Of a DNA stretch of 11,758 nt, positions 1-7,248 are shown in pieces. Positions within the stretch are counted from its first letter, which is position 1, and every line of letters starts with the position of its first letter. The position numbers and the translations under genes were made by a program. The notes under the pieces are model-generated. The model had not been told where the DNA came from, ran no database searches, and saw only the letters and a list, made by a program, of their open reading frames with translations. This DNA is from CAYVAP01 sp964343195 (lineage in GTDB: Bacteria > Bacteroidota > Bacteroidia > J057): assembly GCA_964343195.1 (NCBI GenBank), contig CAYFIR010000163.1, positions 1-11,758 of the forward strand. The letters are read 5' to 3'.

Positions 1-167
1 GTGAATTTACTCTTGCGCATAATCCGACAATTTAGATGGGTTAATTCATTATAACACTTTCTACTAAATTGTGGTAGCGGGAAGGGGGAAGGCTACATGC
101 GCTCCCGCAGCAACAGGCTGCCCATCACTGGGATCTACTTAAAAGCCCCAGAATAGACTCCTTCAAA
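1..167. other. Leader region upstream of the MBL-fold gene, no gene called
   Basis: No complete gene is visible. The frame of the downstream MBL gene stays open from position 78, just after an in-frame TAG at 75-77, but it holds no ATG, GTG or TTG before 168. An ATG at 97 opens a different frame and stops after 19 codons at 154-156. At the left edge, short open stretches in two frames stop at 33-35 and 52-54. Either could be the last codons of a gene outside the window, but neither is recognisable. I see no convincing Bacteroidota promoter (TTG, then TAnnTTTG). Confidence 0.4.
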
Positions 168-914
168 GTGTTGAACACGGGTTCGGTGCAGGTTCCTGTC
201 AATGGAATGCTCAACCAGCAAAAGCTCCCGGACGATCATGGGTTTGGCGAACTCATCTGGGTCGAAGTGTATGCGTTTCTTTTTCACCATACCGAATTGG
301 GCTGGTTCATGATCGACAGCGGACTGGACAGCAGTTACCAACACGATGGGAATATCCGGGGATTGTTGGCCAAAAACTACATCAAAGCCTCCCGACAGGA
401 GCCCGGACAAAACATCGCCGCACAACTCGCCAGGGAGAACAGGGACATCCAGGGCCTCTTCTTCACGCACCTGCATGGCGACCATACGGCGGGCCTGCCA
501 GAGATCGACCCACACATCCCCAAATACGTCAGCGAAGGAGGAAAATTCCTTCATTATCCGGCCCTATATCAATCCAATCACCTGAGCCGGGAAGATACCC
601 TCATCGAACTGGACTGGTCCAGCGCGGTGCAGGCAGCCCCCTTTGATCAGGTGCTGGACGTATTCGGAGACCAGTCTCTGTTTGCCATAGCCACGCCCGG
701 ACATTCGCACAGCCATACTTCGTATTTGCTCAACACTTCGGAGGGCCTCGTTCTCCTGACGGGCGATGCCAGCCATACCCGCTACGGATTTGAACATGGC
801 ATTGAGCCGGGTTGGACTACCGATGAAGAACAGGCGGTTCACAGCCTCAGTCAGCTAAGGGATTTCAGGCAAATGTATCCAGCGACCAGGGTGATTTTTG
901 GGCATCAGCAATAG
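168..914 (+). CDS. MBL-fold metallo-hydrolase (lactonase-like branch)
   Basis: This is a cytoplasmic metallo-beta-lactamase-fold hydrolase of 248 residues with no signal peptide. The signature HLHGDH lies at residues 101-106. The other expected metal ligands are H179 (in TPGHSHSH), D200 (in LLTGDAS) and H246 (in IFGHQQ), so a complete binuclear metal site is present. The spacing, and an N-terminal region that starts directly with the first beta-strand, resemble the quorum-quenching lactonase/AttM-like branch. The substrate cannot be read from the sequence, and other MBL hydrolases fit as well. The start is a GTG at 168 with no clear ribosome binding site. It is the only canonical start in the frame before M14 (207), and M14 would cut into the first conserved strand. 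The gene ends in two tandem TAG codons (912-917). It converges on the lectin gene, with a hairpin between them. Confidence 0.85.
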   Translation: MLNTGSVQVPVNGMLNQQKLPDDHGFGELIWVEVYAFLFHHTELGWFMIDSGLDSSYQHDGNIRGLLAKNYIKASRQEPGQNIAAQLARENRDIQGLFFTHLHGDHTAGLPEIDPHIPKYVSEGGKFLHYPALYQSNHLSREDTLIELDWSSAVQAAPFDQVLDVFGDQSLFAIATPGHSHSHTSYLLNTSEGLVLLTGDASHTRYGFEHGIEPGWTTDEEQAVHSLSQLRDFRQMYPATRVIFGHQQ

Positions 915-932
915 TAGATTTTCAGAAGAAAA

Positions 933-955
933 GCCGCCCTCCATACAAGGGCGGC
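933..955 (-). terminator. Rho-independent terminator between convergent genes
   Basis: A perfect 8-bp GC-rich stem (GCCGCCCT / AGGGCGGC) encloses a 7-nt loop. Read on the minus strand, the stem is followed directly by TTTTCTT, the expected U-tract, so it best serves the minus-strand lectin gene that stops at 984. On the plus strand only CACTTT follows, so it may stop the MBL transcript less efficiently. It starts 18 nt after the MBL stop codon. Confidence 0.8.
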
Positions 956-983
956 CACTTTCACTGACAAATACACGAATCCA

Positions 984-2678
984 CTATTGCTTGAACAGTC
1001 TCTCGCGGCGAACTCCGGATGCTTCGGATACTTCCACCACGTAAACGCCAGGAGTTAACTGACTAAGGTCGATTTTGAGCTTTTCAACTTCTGCCTGCTG
1101 AGTCAGAACCACCTGCCCGGCTGCGTTGTAAATCCTTACCTGAGCAGATTGCCCCTTTTCCACCTCGATATTCATAACCACGAAATTGGCCGTAGGATTG
1201 GGGTAGAACAATGGCCCCGAAAGCTCTCGTTCGACTTCCTCGTCGATGGTCTGGGCCATCCGGGAGCCAGAAACCGAGATCAGTTCCCACTGGGCATTGG
1301 GGTGGGTGGTATTGGCCCACTGACCGGCATTGTCGCCGTTGGTGGTGCGGCCCATGCCATCTATGTACAGTCCGGTGTTGCGGTTTTGCAGGCGGTAGTA
1401 GGAGCCGTCGTACTGTTGCACCGACCAGTGCGAATTTTGGTGGGTGGTATTGGCCCACTGCCCCAGGTCAGAGCCATTTGCAGTGCGGCCCATGCCGTCG
1501 AGGTACAAGCCAGTGCCTACGTTGCGCAGTTGGGTGTAGCCCCCTCCAACACTGACAAACTCCCACTGAGAGTTGGGGTGGGTGGTATTGCCCCACTGGC
1601 CACAGGCATCGCCATTGGTGGTGCGTCCCATGCCGTCGAGGTACAGTCCAGTGCCACGGTTGCGAAGTTGATAGACCGTTCCACCGCCGCCGCCGCCACC
1701 ACAACCGGAGACGTTGATCGAGCAATTGGTGGTCCGAACTTCCTGACAGTTGGGGCTACCACCGGAAACTGAGCCGCTGAGTACATGGGTATTGGTCGCA
1801 TCCTCCAGGAAGATGCCATGGCTGGTGGGGTTCGCGATGTCAACCCAACCTACGGTACAGTCCTGGCTACCTGAAACACTGAAAAATCCCCGTCCAGAGT
1901 TGCGGGAATAGACTCCCGCGCAATAGGTGTTGCCATTGGCATTGGCTACGCGGAAGGTCGCATAGCCTCCGCCCTGGTTGTTGTAATTTCCCGTTACGAC
2001 GCCGACATCACAGTTGGTGGAGTTGTTGAGCAGGACCCCGCAGCCTCCGGTGTAGTTACACTCGACATCGCCGATGTCCACGCCATTGACGGAGTAGGTC
2101 TCGATGGCGTGTCCGGCAGAACCTTCGATCAGGATGTTTCCGTTGATGGTCAGGTTGCTGGCCGAAGCCGTAGAGGCATCGTAGCGGATCCCCAGTCCCA
2201 CCGGACTGTTGTTGCTCAGGTCCATCGTGATGTCCGTGAAGGTGACGTCATTACACCCCCTGAACCAGAAAGCGTAACGGGGATTGCCGATGACCCGAAC
2301 GTTGCGGACGGTGATGTTGCTCTTGCGGTCTGCATAAATAGCGACTGCCAGGTCACCGTTGCTGTTGCAGTTGATCTGATGATCGTGGAAATCCAGCGTT
2401 TGGCCGGAGTTAGGACGAATGGCGTATACATTGCCGCCATCATTACCCGAATCACCAGAATTCCAAATATCGATCGTTCCGGAACCCATGTTGTTACAGG
2501 CGGCGTTGATCGCATCAAAGTACCGGGAACCGGTATAGACATTCGAGCCGTTTACCGTTGCATAGAACGTACTTCCGGAACGATAAACGGAGCCCTGCCC
2601 ATAAAGAACCGAGCCGATGAGGGAAAACAGCAAGGTGAGACACATCACCTTTAGACTGATTTTTGAAAAAGTTTGCAT
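984..2678 (-). CDS. Secreted beta-helix protein with ricin-type beta-trefoil and T9SS tail
   Basis: The start chosen is the ATG at 2678, giving 564 residues. It begins a clean signal peptide (basic N-terminus, hydrophobic core, ending near LYGQG at 25-29). The open frame reaches 2756, but the extra 26 residues would bury that signal. Residues about 34-324 are rich in Gly, Asn, Val and Ile with recurring coil-like units (for example CDVGVVTGN and CTVGWVDIAN), as in right-handed parallel beta-helices of the pectate-lyase superfamily. This part has 11 cysteines, unusually many. A seven-glycine linker (327-333) leads to three trefoil units (about 336-372, 381-418 and 428-464), each with GLYxDGMGRTxNG and GQWxNTTH. 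This matches a RicinB-lectin-2 type sugar-binding domain. Residues 486-564 form a T9SS sorting domain with YPNPT at 492-496. The protein is probably a surface or released glycan-binding protein, possibly a lyase or hydrolase, but no catalytic residues could be assigned. Confidence 0.85.
   Translation of the reverse strand: MQTFSKISLKVMCLTLLFSLIGSVLYGQGSVYRSGSTFYATVNGSNVYTGSRYFDAINAACNNMGSGTIDIWNSGDSGNDGGNVYAIRPNSGQTLDFHDHQINCNSNGDLAVAIYADRKSNITVRNVRVIGNPRYAFWFRGCNDVTFTDITMDLSNNSPVGLGIRYDASTASASNLTINGNILIEGSAGHAIETYSVNGVDIGDVECNYTGGCGVLLNNSTNCDVGVVTGNYNNQGGGYATFRVANANGNTYCAGVYSRNSGRGFFSVSGSQDCTVGWVDIANPTSHGIFLEDATNTHVLSGSVSGGSPNCQEVRTTNCSINVSGCGGGGGGGTVYQLRNRGTGLYLDGMGRTTNGDACGQWGNTTHPNSQWEFVSVGGGYTQLRNVGTGLYLDGMGRTANGSDLGQWANTTHQNSHWSVQQYDGSYYRLQNRNTGLYIDGMGRTTNGDNAGQWANTTHPNAQWELISVSGSRMAQTIDEEVERELSGPLFYPNPTANFVVMNIEVEKGQSAQVRIYNAAGQVVLTQQAEVEKLKIDLSQLTPGVYVVEVSEASGVRRERLFKQ
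1272..1679 (-). repeat. Three tandem ricin-type trefoil units within the lectin gene
   Basis: Three in-frame units of 45-47 codons occupy about 1676-1545, 1538-1407 and 1400-1272 (minus-strand order). All share LxNxxTGLYxDGMGRTxNG, then GQWxNTTHxNxxW. Protein identity between units is very high, while the DNA differs at many third positions. They therefore look like an old triplication kept similar by selection on sugar-binding sites rather than a fresh DNA duplication. Confidence 0.85.
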
Positions 2679-2924
2679 AAAATAAGTAGATGAATAAGTA
2701 GTAATACATAAGAGCAAAAAGAACCTCTCCCCCTGGCCCATCAGGCAGGGAAGCATACCGTCGAGAAATCCATCAGATTCAGCCAGGGAGTGATTTTTGC
2801 CCTGAAGTCAGGCCACACTTCCCCATACGAACAGACAGATTAGTGACCATTCGAATAATTCTGAAATAATAGCCTCCCATGCAGCTACTGGAGATTTACC
2901 AATTGCTGGGAAATGCGGGTCACC

Positions 2925-2942
2925 GGTGCCCGGTTTGGCACC
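2925..2942. repeat. Short GC-rich hairpin
   Basis: A perfect 6-bp stem, GGTGCC / GGCACC, encloses the 6-nt loop CGGTTT. It overlaps the 8-bp palindrome CACCGGTG at 2921-2928. No T-tract follows directly and no gene ends nearby, so a terminator role is not supported. It could be a protein-binding site or a chance structure. Confidence 0.3.
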
Positions 2943-3218
2943 TATGGAGCCCTCCTTTTCCCCCTCTATCCCGAAAGTTTAGCCAATCAGGTTCATTCAA
3001 AAGTGGCTTTACGCTATCTTCCGAATAAATAGCCGGCCTTCATCAGGAAAGAAGGTTGGGAATGCCATGTTCGTACGTAAAGGGAGAAATGTGATGGGTT
3101 TTCCGGAGTAATAGTGTTTGTCCTTTTGGAATAGCATCAGAGCTTTCGCCCGCTTGGTTTAGTCAGGTCATAAAAAGGTATTTGGGTTTGATTGGTCCAA
3201 TCGCCATGGAGTGAGCAA

Positions 3219-3383
3219 CTAGTGCTTGCGGAATGAAGTAATTAGCCAAATATAACGCAGACATTATTTCGTAGGACTAGGAAGGAAAAACGATCATAGC
3301 GAGCTATGTGAGGCTTTTTCTGACGCAGCAATACGGAAAAAGGGCAAGTTTTGAGGTTCAAGACTTTGTTCCGAAAGCACTAG
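3219..3383. repeat. 165-bp long imperfect palindrome (MITE/REP-like or structured RNA)
   Basis: The outer arms CTAGTGCTTGCGGAA (3219-3233) and TTCCGAAAGCACTAG (3369-3383) are reverse complements at 14 of 15 positions. Nested inside, with nearly the same centre (3301-3303), are CGTA/TACG (3270-3273 and 3332-3335), GGAAAAA-type/TTTTTC (3285-3290 and 3315-3320) and CATAGC/GCTATG (3295-3300 and 3303-3308). The arms are 82 and 81 nt long, so the whole unit would fold into one long interrupted hairpin. There is no coding frame inside. A non-autonomous mobile element or interspersed palindromic repeat fits best. A regulatory or non-coding RNA is the alternative. Confidence 0.6.
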
Positions 3384-3495
3384 GCTAAGCTATTCCGTTG
3401 ACTCTTACAGACCAGATGGTTTTGTTTATTCTGAAAGCATGAAAGCCTTATAAACAACAGGATTATGGAATATACCTGAGACAGTTAGAAAAACT

Positions 3496-3567
3496 GCTAT
3501 GTACTATTCTGCAACTCGCATTTTTTAGATAAAATACATTTCATAAAGACAGATATAAGTACATAGC
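3496..3567. repeat. 10-bp perfect inverted repeat
   Basis: GCTATGTACT (3496-3505) and AGTACATAGC (3558-3567) are perfect reverse complements separated by 52 AT-rich nt. The interior contains a smaller ATTTT/AAAAT dyad. It lies downstream of the 165-bp palindrome and about 270 nt before the GH2 start. It could be the ends of a small decayed element or a weak regulatory structure, and chance is not excluded. Confidence 0.35.
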
Positions 3568-3839
3568 CCTTCCTTTCCAGCTTTCGAAGCTGAATGGGGG
3601 ACCTGTCCAGGGCCTCCTCTAAAAAGGGAATGATCAGATTGCCTCTCCTTCTATTCGCTTTTCGAAAAATAAGGTACACCAAATCTTCTTGCCAGATGGA
3701 GGATTCGCCCGTTTTTCAGGAGGACTGGACGGTAAATCCCGGGAAATTTTCTCCAATTCCGAAAACTAGAACGGTACAGAACATCTGTCACAAATTCTTT
3801 CGCTTAATTCCACCTACAGATTGAACTAAACCCATTAAC

Positions 3840-6287
3840 ATGCGCAAGGACTATTGGCTATTTCTGCTAATCTGCATTTTTACCCTCTCTGCGGTAGCAC
3901 AACCCCGCAGCAAAAAGATTCTCAACTTCGACTGGAAATTCATCCAGGAAGATGTCGCTGGAGCCGAAAGCACAGACTTCGATGATTCCGGCTGGCAAAC
4001 GGTCCAGCTCCCACACGATGCTTCGATCTACGGAGCCTTTTATGAGGACAGCCTCAACTCAGACCGACGCAATGGCTTCCGCCCCCGCCTCAAAGGCTGG
4101 TACCGGAAAGCCCTGACCCTGGATGAATCCATGAACGGTAAGCAGGTCGTGCTGGAATTCGAAGGCATCTACCGCGACGCCCATGTCTATGTCAACGGAC
4201 AGGAAGTTGCTCACCAACTCAACGGCTATGAAGGCTTCTTCGTGGACGTAACCGAGGTCGTGAAAGCAGGGGAAAACCTCATTGCGGTCAGCTACGACAA
4301 CACCTACATGGGCAGTTCCCGGTGGTACAATGGCGAAGGCATCTACCGCGACGTGTGGCTACACCTGACTGACGCCGTCCATGTGCTGCCTCACGGCACC
4401 TACATCACCACTCCGACCATTCAGTCTGACATGGCTGAGGTACACATTCAGACCGAGATGGTCAACGAATCCGGTGAAGCCCAGGAAATTACCCTGGTTT
4501 CGACCATCCTTGACCCGGCTGGAAAAAAGGTAGGCGAACAGTTTGACATCGTGCCCGTCGCCAGTGGCGAGCAGTACACCTATCAGCAGGAAATCTCCAT
4601 CTCCAACCCCCAAATTTGGGACCTGGACCATCCGCACCTCTATCAGGTGAAGTCGGTGCTGAAGCAGGGAGAAGAGGTTTTGGACGAATACGAAACTATT
4701 TTTGGCATCCGTGAAGTGGCTTTTGACCGCAACCACGGCCTGCTGCTCAACGGCGAAAAGGTTCTCGCCAAGGGGGTGAACATCCACCACGATCTCGGCC
4801 CACTGGGAGCCGCCGCCTTCGAGCGAGGCATCGAGCGCCGCCTGGAAGGACTCAAGCGACTCGGTTGCAATGCCATTCGCCTGGCTCACAATCCCCACGA
4901 TGCCTATATCCTCGACTGGTGCGACCGCAACGGCATGCTGGTCTTTGACGAAGCATTTGACAAATGGGAAGACCAGTTTTTTGGCGAGGGCAATGACTTT
5001 GAAGACCACTGGCAGAGCAGTCTGGAGGCGTTCATCCGCCGCGACCGCAACCATCCGTCTGTATTCCTTTGGAGTGTCGGTAACGAAACCAAGCAACAGC
5101 GCGATCCACGTGCCGACTTTGGCGTACCCATGCTAAAGGAAATGGTGGCCTTTCTCCATGAGTTGGAACCTAGCCGTTCCGTAACCTGCGGGCTGCATCC
5201 ATCGCGCCGCAGTGGAGCCTACCGCACCGAGAACTATTACCGCGAAGGTCCGCCCGAAATGGAATTCTACATGGACGTCGTCAGCACCAACTACCGCGAG
5301 GAATTCTGGCCAGTAGATCGCGCCAATTACCCTCAGTTGACCTTTATTCTGAGTGAAGCCCAGGTCGGCAACCTTGGAGGCGAATGGTTCAATTATGACC
5401 ACGATACCAGCGTGGGGCAATTTTACTGGGGCGGCACGGATTACATTGGGGAGTCCTTTGGCTGGCCTGCCAAAGGCTGGCCCAACGGCATCATCGACTG
5501 GAACGACCATTGGAAGCCTTTCAGCTACTACATTCAGAGCCTGTACAGCGATGAGCCAATGGTACACGTTACGGCCTATGATCCTTCGCAGGAAACCAAA
5601 CAATACTGGAACGAAGTCAACCTGCGCTTCCAGCCGATGTTTTCCCACTGGAACTGGAAGGGCCGCGACTCCGTGCGCCTGATCACCTTCACCAATGCCC
5701 AGGAAGTCGAGCTGCTGATCAACGGAGAATCGGTAGGCGTCAAGCAGGTTCCTGCGGAATACTACACCAAAGAAATTCACGCCTACACCGCTGACGAATA
5801 CGATCCCGACAATCCCATCAACACGGGACCTGTCATGCACAAAAAGCTGGAGTGGATCGTGCCTTATGAAAAAGGGAAAATCGAAGCCATTGCCCGTATT
5901 GACGGCGAGGAGGTCGCTCGCCACGAATTGCAAACTGCTGGCAAAGCTCACCACATCATGCTGGAGCCCGATCGCAGCGTGTTGAGTGCAGATGGGCTGG
6001 ATTTGTCTTATCTTACGGTTAGAGTTGTCGATAAAGAAGGTCGTACGGTGCCAGACGCAGATTATGACATTCAGTTCGAAGTAACCGGTGCCGGAACCAA
6101 TGCCGGAGTGGGCAACGCGGATGTGATCAGCCACGAGCTGTTCCAGGCTGACCATCGCCGCGTTTTCCAGGGGAAAGCCCTGTTGATCGTGCGTGCCGAC
6201 CGTGAACCCGGACAGATTCAAATCACCGCCAGTGCCCGTCGCCTCAAGTCTGCTACCATAACCCTCGAAGTAAAAGATGATGAATAA
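3840..6287 (+). CDS. Glycoside hydrolase family 2 (beta-galactosidase-like), secreted
   Basis: This 815-residue exo-glycosidase has a cleavable signal peptide (residues 1-20, ending SAVA before QPR) and no lipobox or T9SS tail, so a periplasmic location is likely. In order, it shows the GH2 sugar-binding jelly roll (about 27-180, with RWYNGEGIYRDVWL at 161-174), an Ig-like domain (about 185-292), the TIM barrel (about 295-575), a DUF4982-type domain (about 605-690, HWNW and VELLINGESVG) and a C-terminal Ig-like GH2 domain (about 705-812). The catalytic acid/base is E416 in SVGNE and the predicted nucleophile is E506 in ILSEAQ, so the enzyme looks intact. HHDLGPLG and AIRLAHNP are typical of Bacteroidota beta-galactosidase-like members. 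Beta-galactoside is the best guess for the substrate, but GH2 also includes glucuronidases and mannosidases. The ATG at 3840 has no Shine-Dalgarno sequence. The gene overlaps the next one, which indicates an operon. Confidence 0.92.
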   Translation: MRKDYWLFLLICIFTLSAVAQPRSKKILNFDWKFIQEDVAGAESTDFDDSGWQTVQLPHDASIYGAFYEDSLNSDRRNGFRPRLKGWYRKALTLDESMNGKQVVLEFEGIYRDAHVYVNGQEVAHQLNGYEGFFVDVTEVVKAGENLIAVSYDNTYMGSSRWYNGEGIYRDVWLHLTDAVHVLPHGTYITTPTIQSDMAEVHIQTEMVNESGEAQEITLVSTILDPAGKKVGEQFDIVPVASGEQYTYQQEISISNPQIWDLDHPHLYQVKSVLKQGEEVLDEYETIFGIREVAFDRNHGLLLNGEKVLAKGVNIHHDLGPLGAAAFERGIERRLEGLKRLGCNAIRLAHNPHDAYILDWCDRNGMLVFDEAFDKWEDQFFGEGNDFEDHWQSSLEAFIRRDRNHPSVFLWSVGNETKQQRDPRADFGVPMLKEMVAFLHELEPSRSVTCGLHPSRRSGAYRTENYYREGPPEMEFYMDVVSTNYREEFWPVDRANYPQLTFILSEAQVGNLGGEWFNYDHDTSVGQFYWGGTDYIGESFGWPAKGWPNGIIDWNDHWKPFSYYIQSLYSDEPMVHVTAYDPSQETKQYWNEVNLRFQPMFSHWNWKGRDSVRLITFTNAQEVELLINGESVGVKQVPAEYYTKEIHAYTADEYDPDNPINTGPVMHKKLEWIVPYEKGKIEAIARIDGEEVARHELQTAGKAHHIMLEPDRSVLSADGLDLSYLTVRVVDKEGRTVPDADYDIQFEVTGAGTNAGVGNADVISHELFQADHRRVFQGKALLIVRADREPGQIQITASARRLKSATITLEVKDDE

Positions 6288-7248
6288 ATTGCTGCTAATA
6301 CTACCGCTACTGGCAATGCTATTTGCCTGTACTCCCCCCTCCGAGCAGGATCCGGAAGGAGAGGTTACCCCAGTTGAGGAAGCGGCCGACTCCGTGTACA
6401 TGTTTTCCTACTTTATGGGGAATGGCGAAGACGGCCTCCACCTCGCTTACAGTGAGGACGGCTACACATGGCAGGCCCTCAACAACGGTGAATCCATCCT
6501 CACGCCTACCGCAGGAGAAGACAAACTCATGCGCGACCCCTGCATCATTCGTGGACCAGAAGGGAAATTCCACATGGTGTGGACCGTTAGCTGGCACGAA
6601 CGAGGCATCGGTTATGCTTCCTCTGAAGACTTGATCGATTGGTCTGAGCAGCAAACCATCATGGTAATGGAAGATGAACCTACCGCCCAGAACTGCTGGG
6701 CGCCAGAGCTTTTCTATGACAAAAAGAGTGAGCAGTACCTGATTTACTGGGCGACCACCATTCCGGGCCGATTCCCAGAAACTGCCAACATGGCTGAGGA
6801 TGACTGGAACCACCGGATCTACGCCACGACGACAGCCGACTTTGAGACTTTCAGCGATACAGAGCTATTTTTCGATCAGAGATTCAACGTCATCGACGCC
6901 GTCATCACCTCCAATGGAGATGAATATGTAATGGTCGTCAAGGATGAAACCAAGTTTCCCGAAGCGCAAAAGGACCTGCACATCACCACAAGCGACAACC
7001 TCATGACCGGCTACTCGCCTGTTTCGGAGGCCATCAGCGACCACTGGGTAGAAGGCCCGACCATTACCAGGGTGGACAGTCAGTGGGTGGTGTACTTTGA
7101 CCGCTACCGCGCCCACGAAATGGGAGCCATCGCCAGTACCGACCTCATTAACTGGACCGACATTTCCGATCAGGTGAGCTTCCCCGAAGGGGTGCGACAT
7201 GGAACAGTCTTCAAGGTCGAGCAGGCCGTGCTCGATAACCTGCGGTAA
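6277..7248 (+). CDS. GH43-like five-bladed beta-propeller glycosidase, lipoprotein
   Basis: This 323-residue protein starts inside the last codons of the GH2 gene. The ATG at 6277 (a second ATG follows at 6280) overlaps it by 11 nt, so translation is probably coupled. A lipobox (LFAC, C18) marks a lipoprotein, and an acidic Ser/Pro/Glu tether follows at about 19-37. The rest has the blade pattern and acidic residues of GH43-like (clan GH-F) propellers: D87 in MRDPCIIR, E144 in NCWAPELFYD, D207 in NVIDAVI and E259 in WVEGPTI. It closes with RHGTVFKV near the end. This matches a Bacteroidota group annotated as GH43-family proteins, often linked to arabinose- or galactose-containing glycans. Which acids serve as base, modulator and acid is inferred, and the substrate is unknown. 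Together with the GH2 enzyme it suggests stepwise trimming of one heteroglycan in the envelope. Confidence 0.82.
   Translation: MMNKLLLILPLLAMLFACTPPSEQDPEGEVTPVEEAADSVYMFSYFMGNGEDGLHLAYSEDGYTWQALNNGESILTPTAGEDKLMRDPCIIRGPEGKFHMVWTVSWHERGIGYASSEDLIDWSEQQTIMVMEDEPTAQNCWAPELFYDKKSEQYLIYWATTIPGRFPETANMAEDDWNHRIYATTTADFETFSDTELFFDQRFNVIDAVITSNGDEYVMVVKDETKFPEAQKDLHITTSDNLMTGYSPVSEAISDHWVEGPTITRVDSQWVVYFDRYRAHEMGAIASTDLINWTDISDQVSFPEGVRHGTVFKVEQAVLDNLR

Larger units (their letters stand above)
2679..3839. other. Long gene-free divergent intergenic region
   Basis: This stretch of about 1.16 kb separates two divergently transcribed genes. It is visibly richer in A and T than its neighbours. Open frames inside it are short and unconvincing: about 49 codons at 2879-3028 (+), 76 at 3594-3824 (+) and 61 at 3497-3682 (-). 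The last two overlap each other and none resembles a known family. The region holds several inverted repeats, listed separately. Promoters for both flanking genes should lie here, but I found no good match to the TTG / TAnnTTTG consensus near either start. Confidence 0.6.

Noticed and set aside
2715..2722. Minus-strand TCTTTTTG as a TAnnTTTG promoter element for the lectin gene
   Set aside because: It matches 7 of the 8 spaced consensus positions when the two free bases are counted, but no TTG element lies at the expected distance upstream.
2679..2756. N-terminal extension of the lectin protein to an ATG at 2756
   Set aside because: The extension precedes a complete signal peptide starting at 2678, so the internal ATG is the better start.
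2879..3028. 49-codon frame starting at an ATG in the intergenic gap
   Set aside because: It has no family resemblance and no upstream ribosome binding site, and it crosses the hairpin at 2925-2942.
3340..3375. GGTTCAAGACT resembling a tRNA T-loop
   Set aside because: The flanking bases do not form a 5-bp T-stem, and no acceptor stem or anticodon arm could be built around it.
3497..3682. 61-codon open frame on the minus strand
   Set aside because: It has no recognisable domain, it overlaps the competing plus-strand frame, and its end coincides with an inverted repeat arm.
3594..3824. 76-codon open frame on the plus strand before the GH2 gene
   Set aside because: It overlaps an opposite-strand frame, resembles no known family, has no ribosome binding site and lies in AT-rich spacer. 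Chance is more likely.
5133..6401. Long 422-codon open frame opposite the GH2 gene
   Set aside because: It is antisense to a GH2 gene with intact catalytic motifs. The length comes from codon bias of the real gene.
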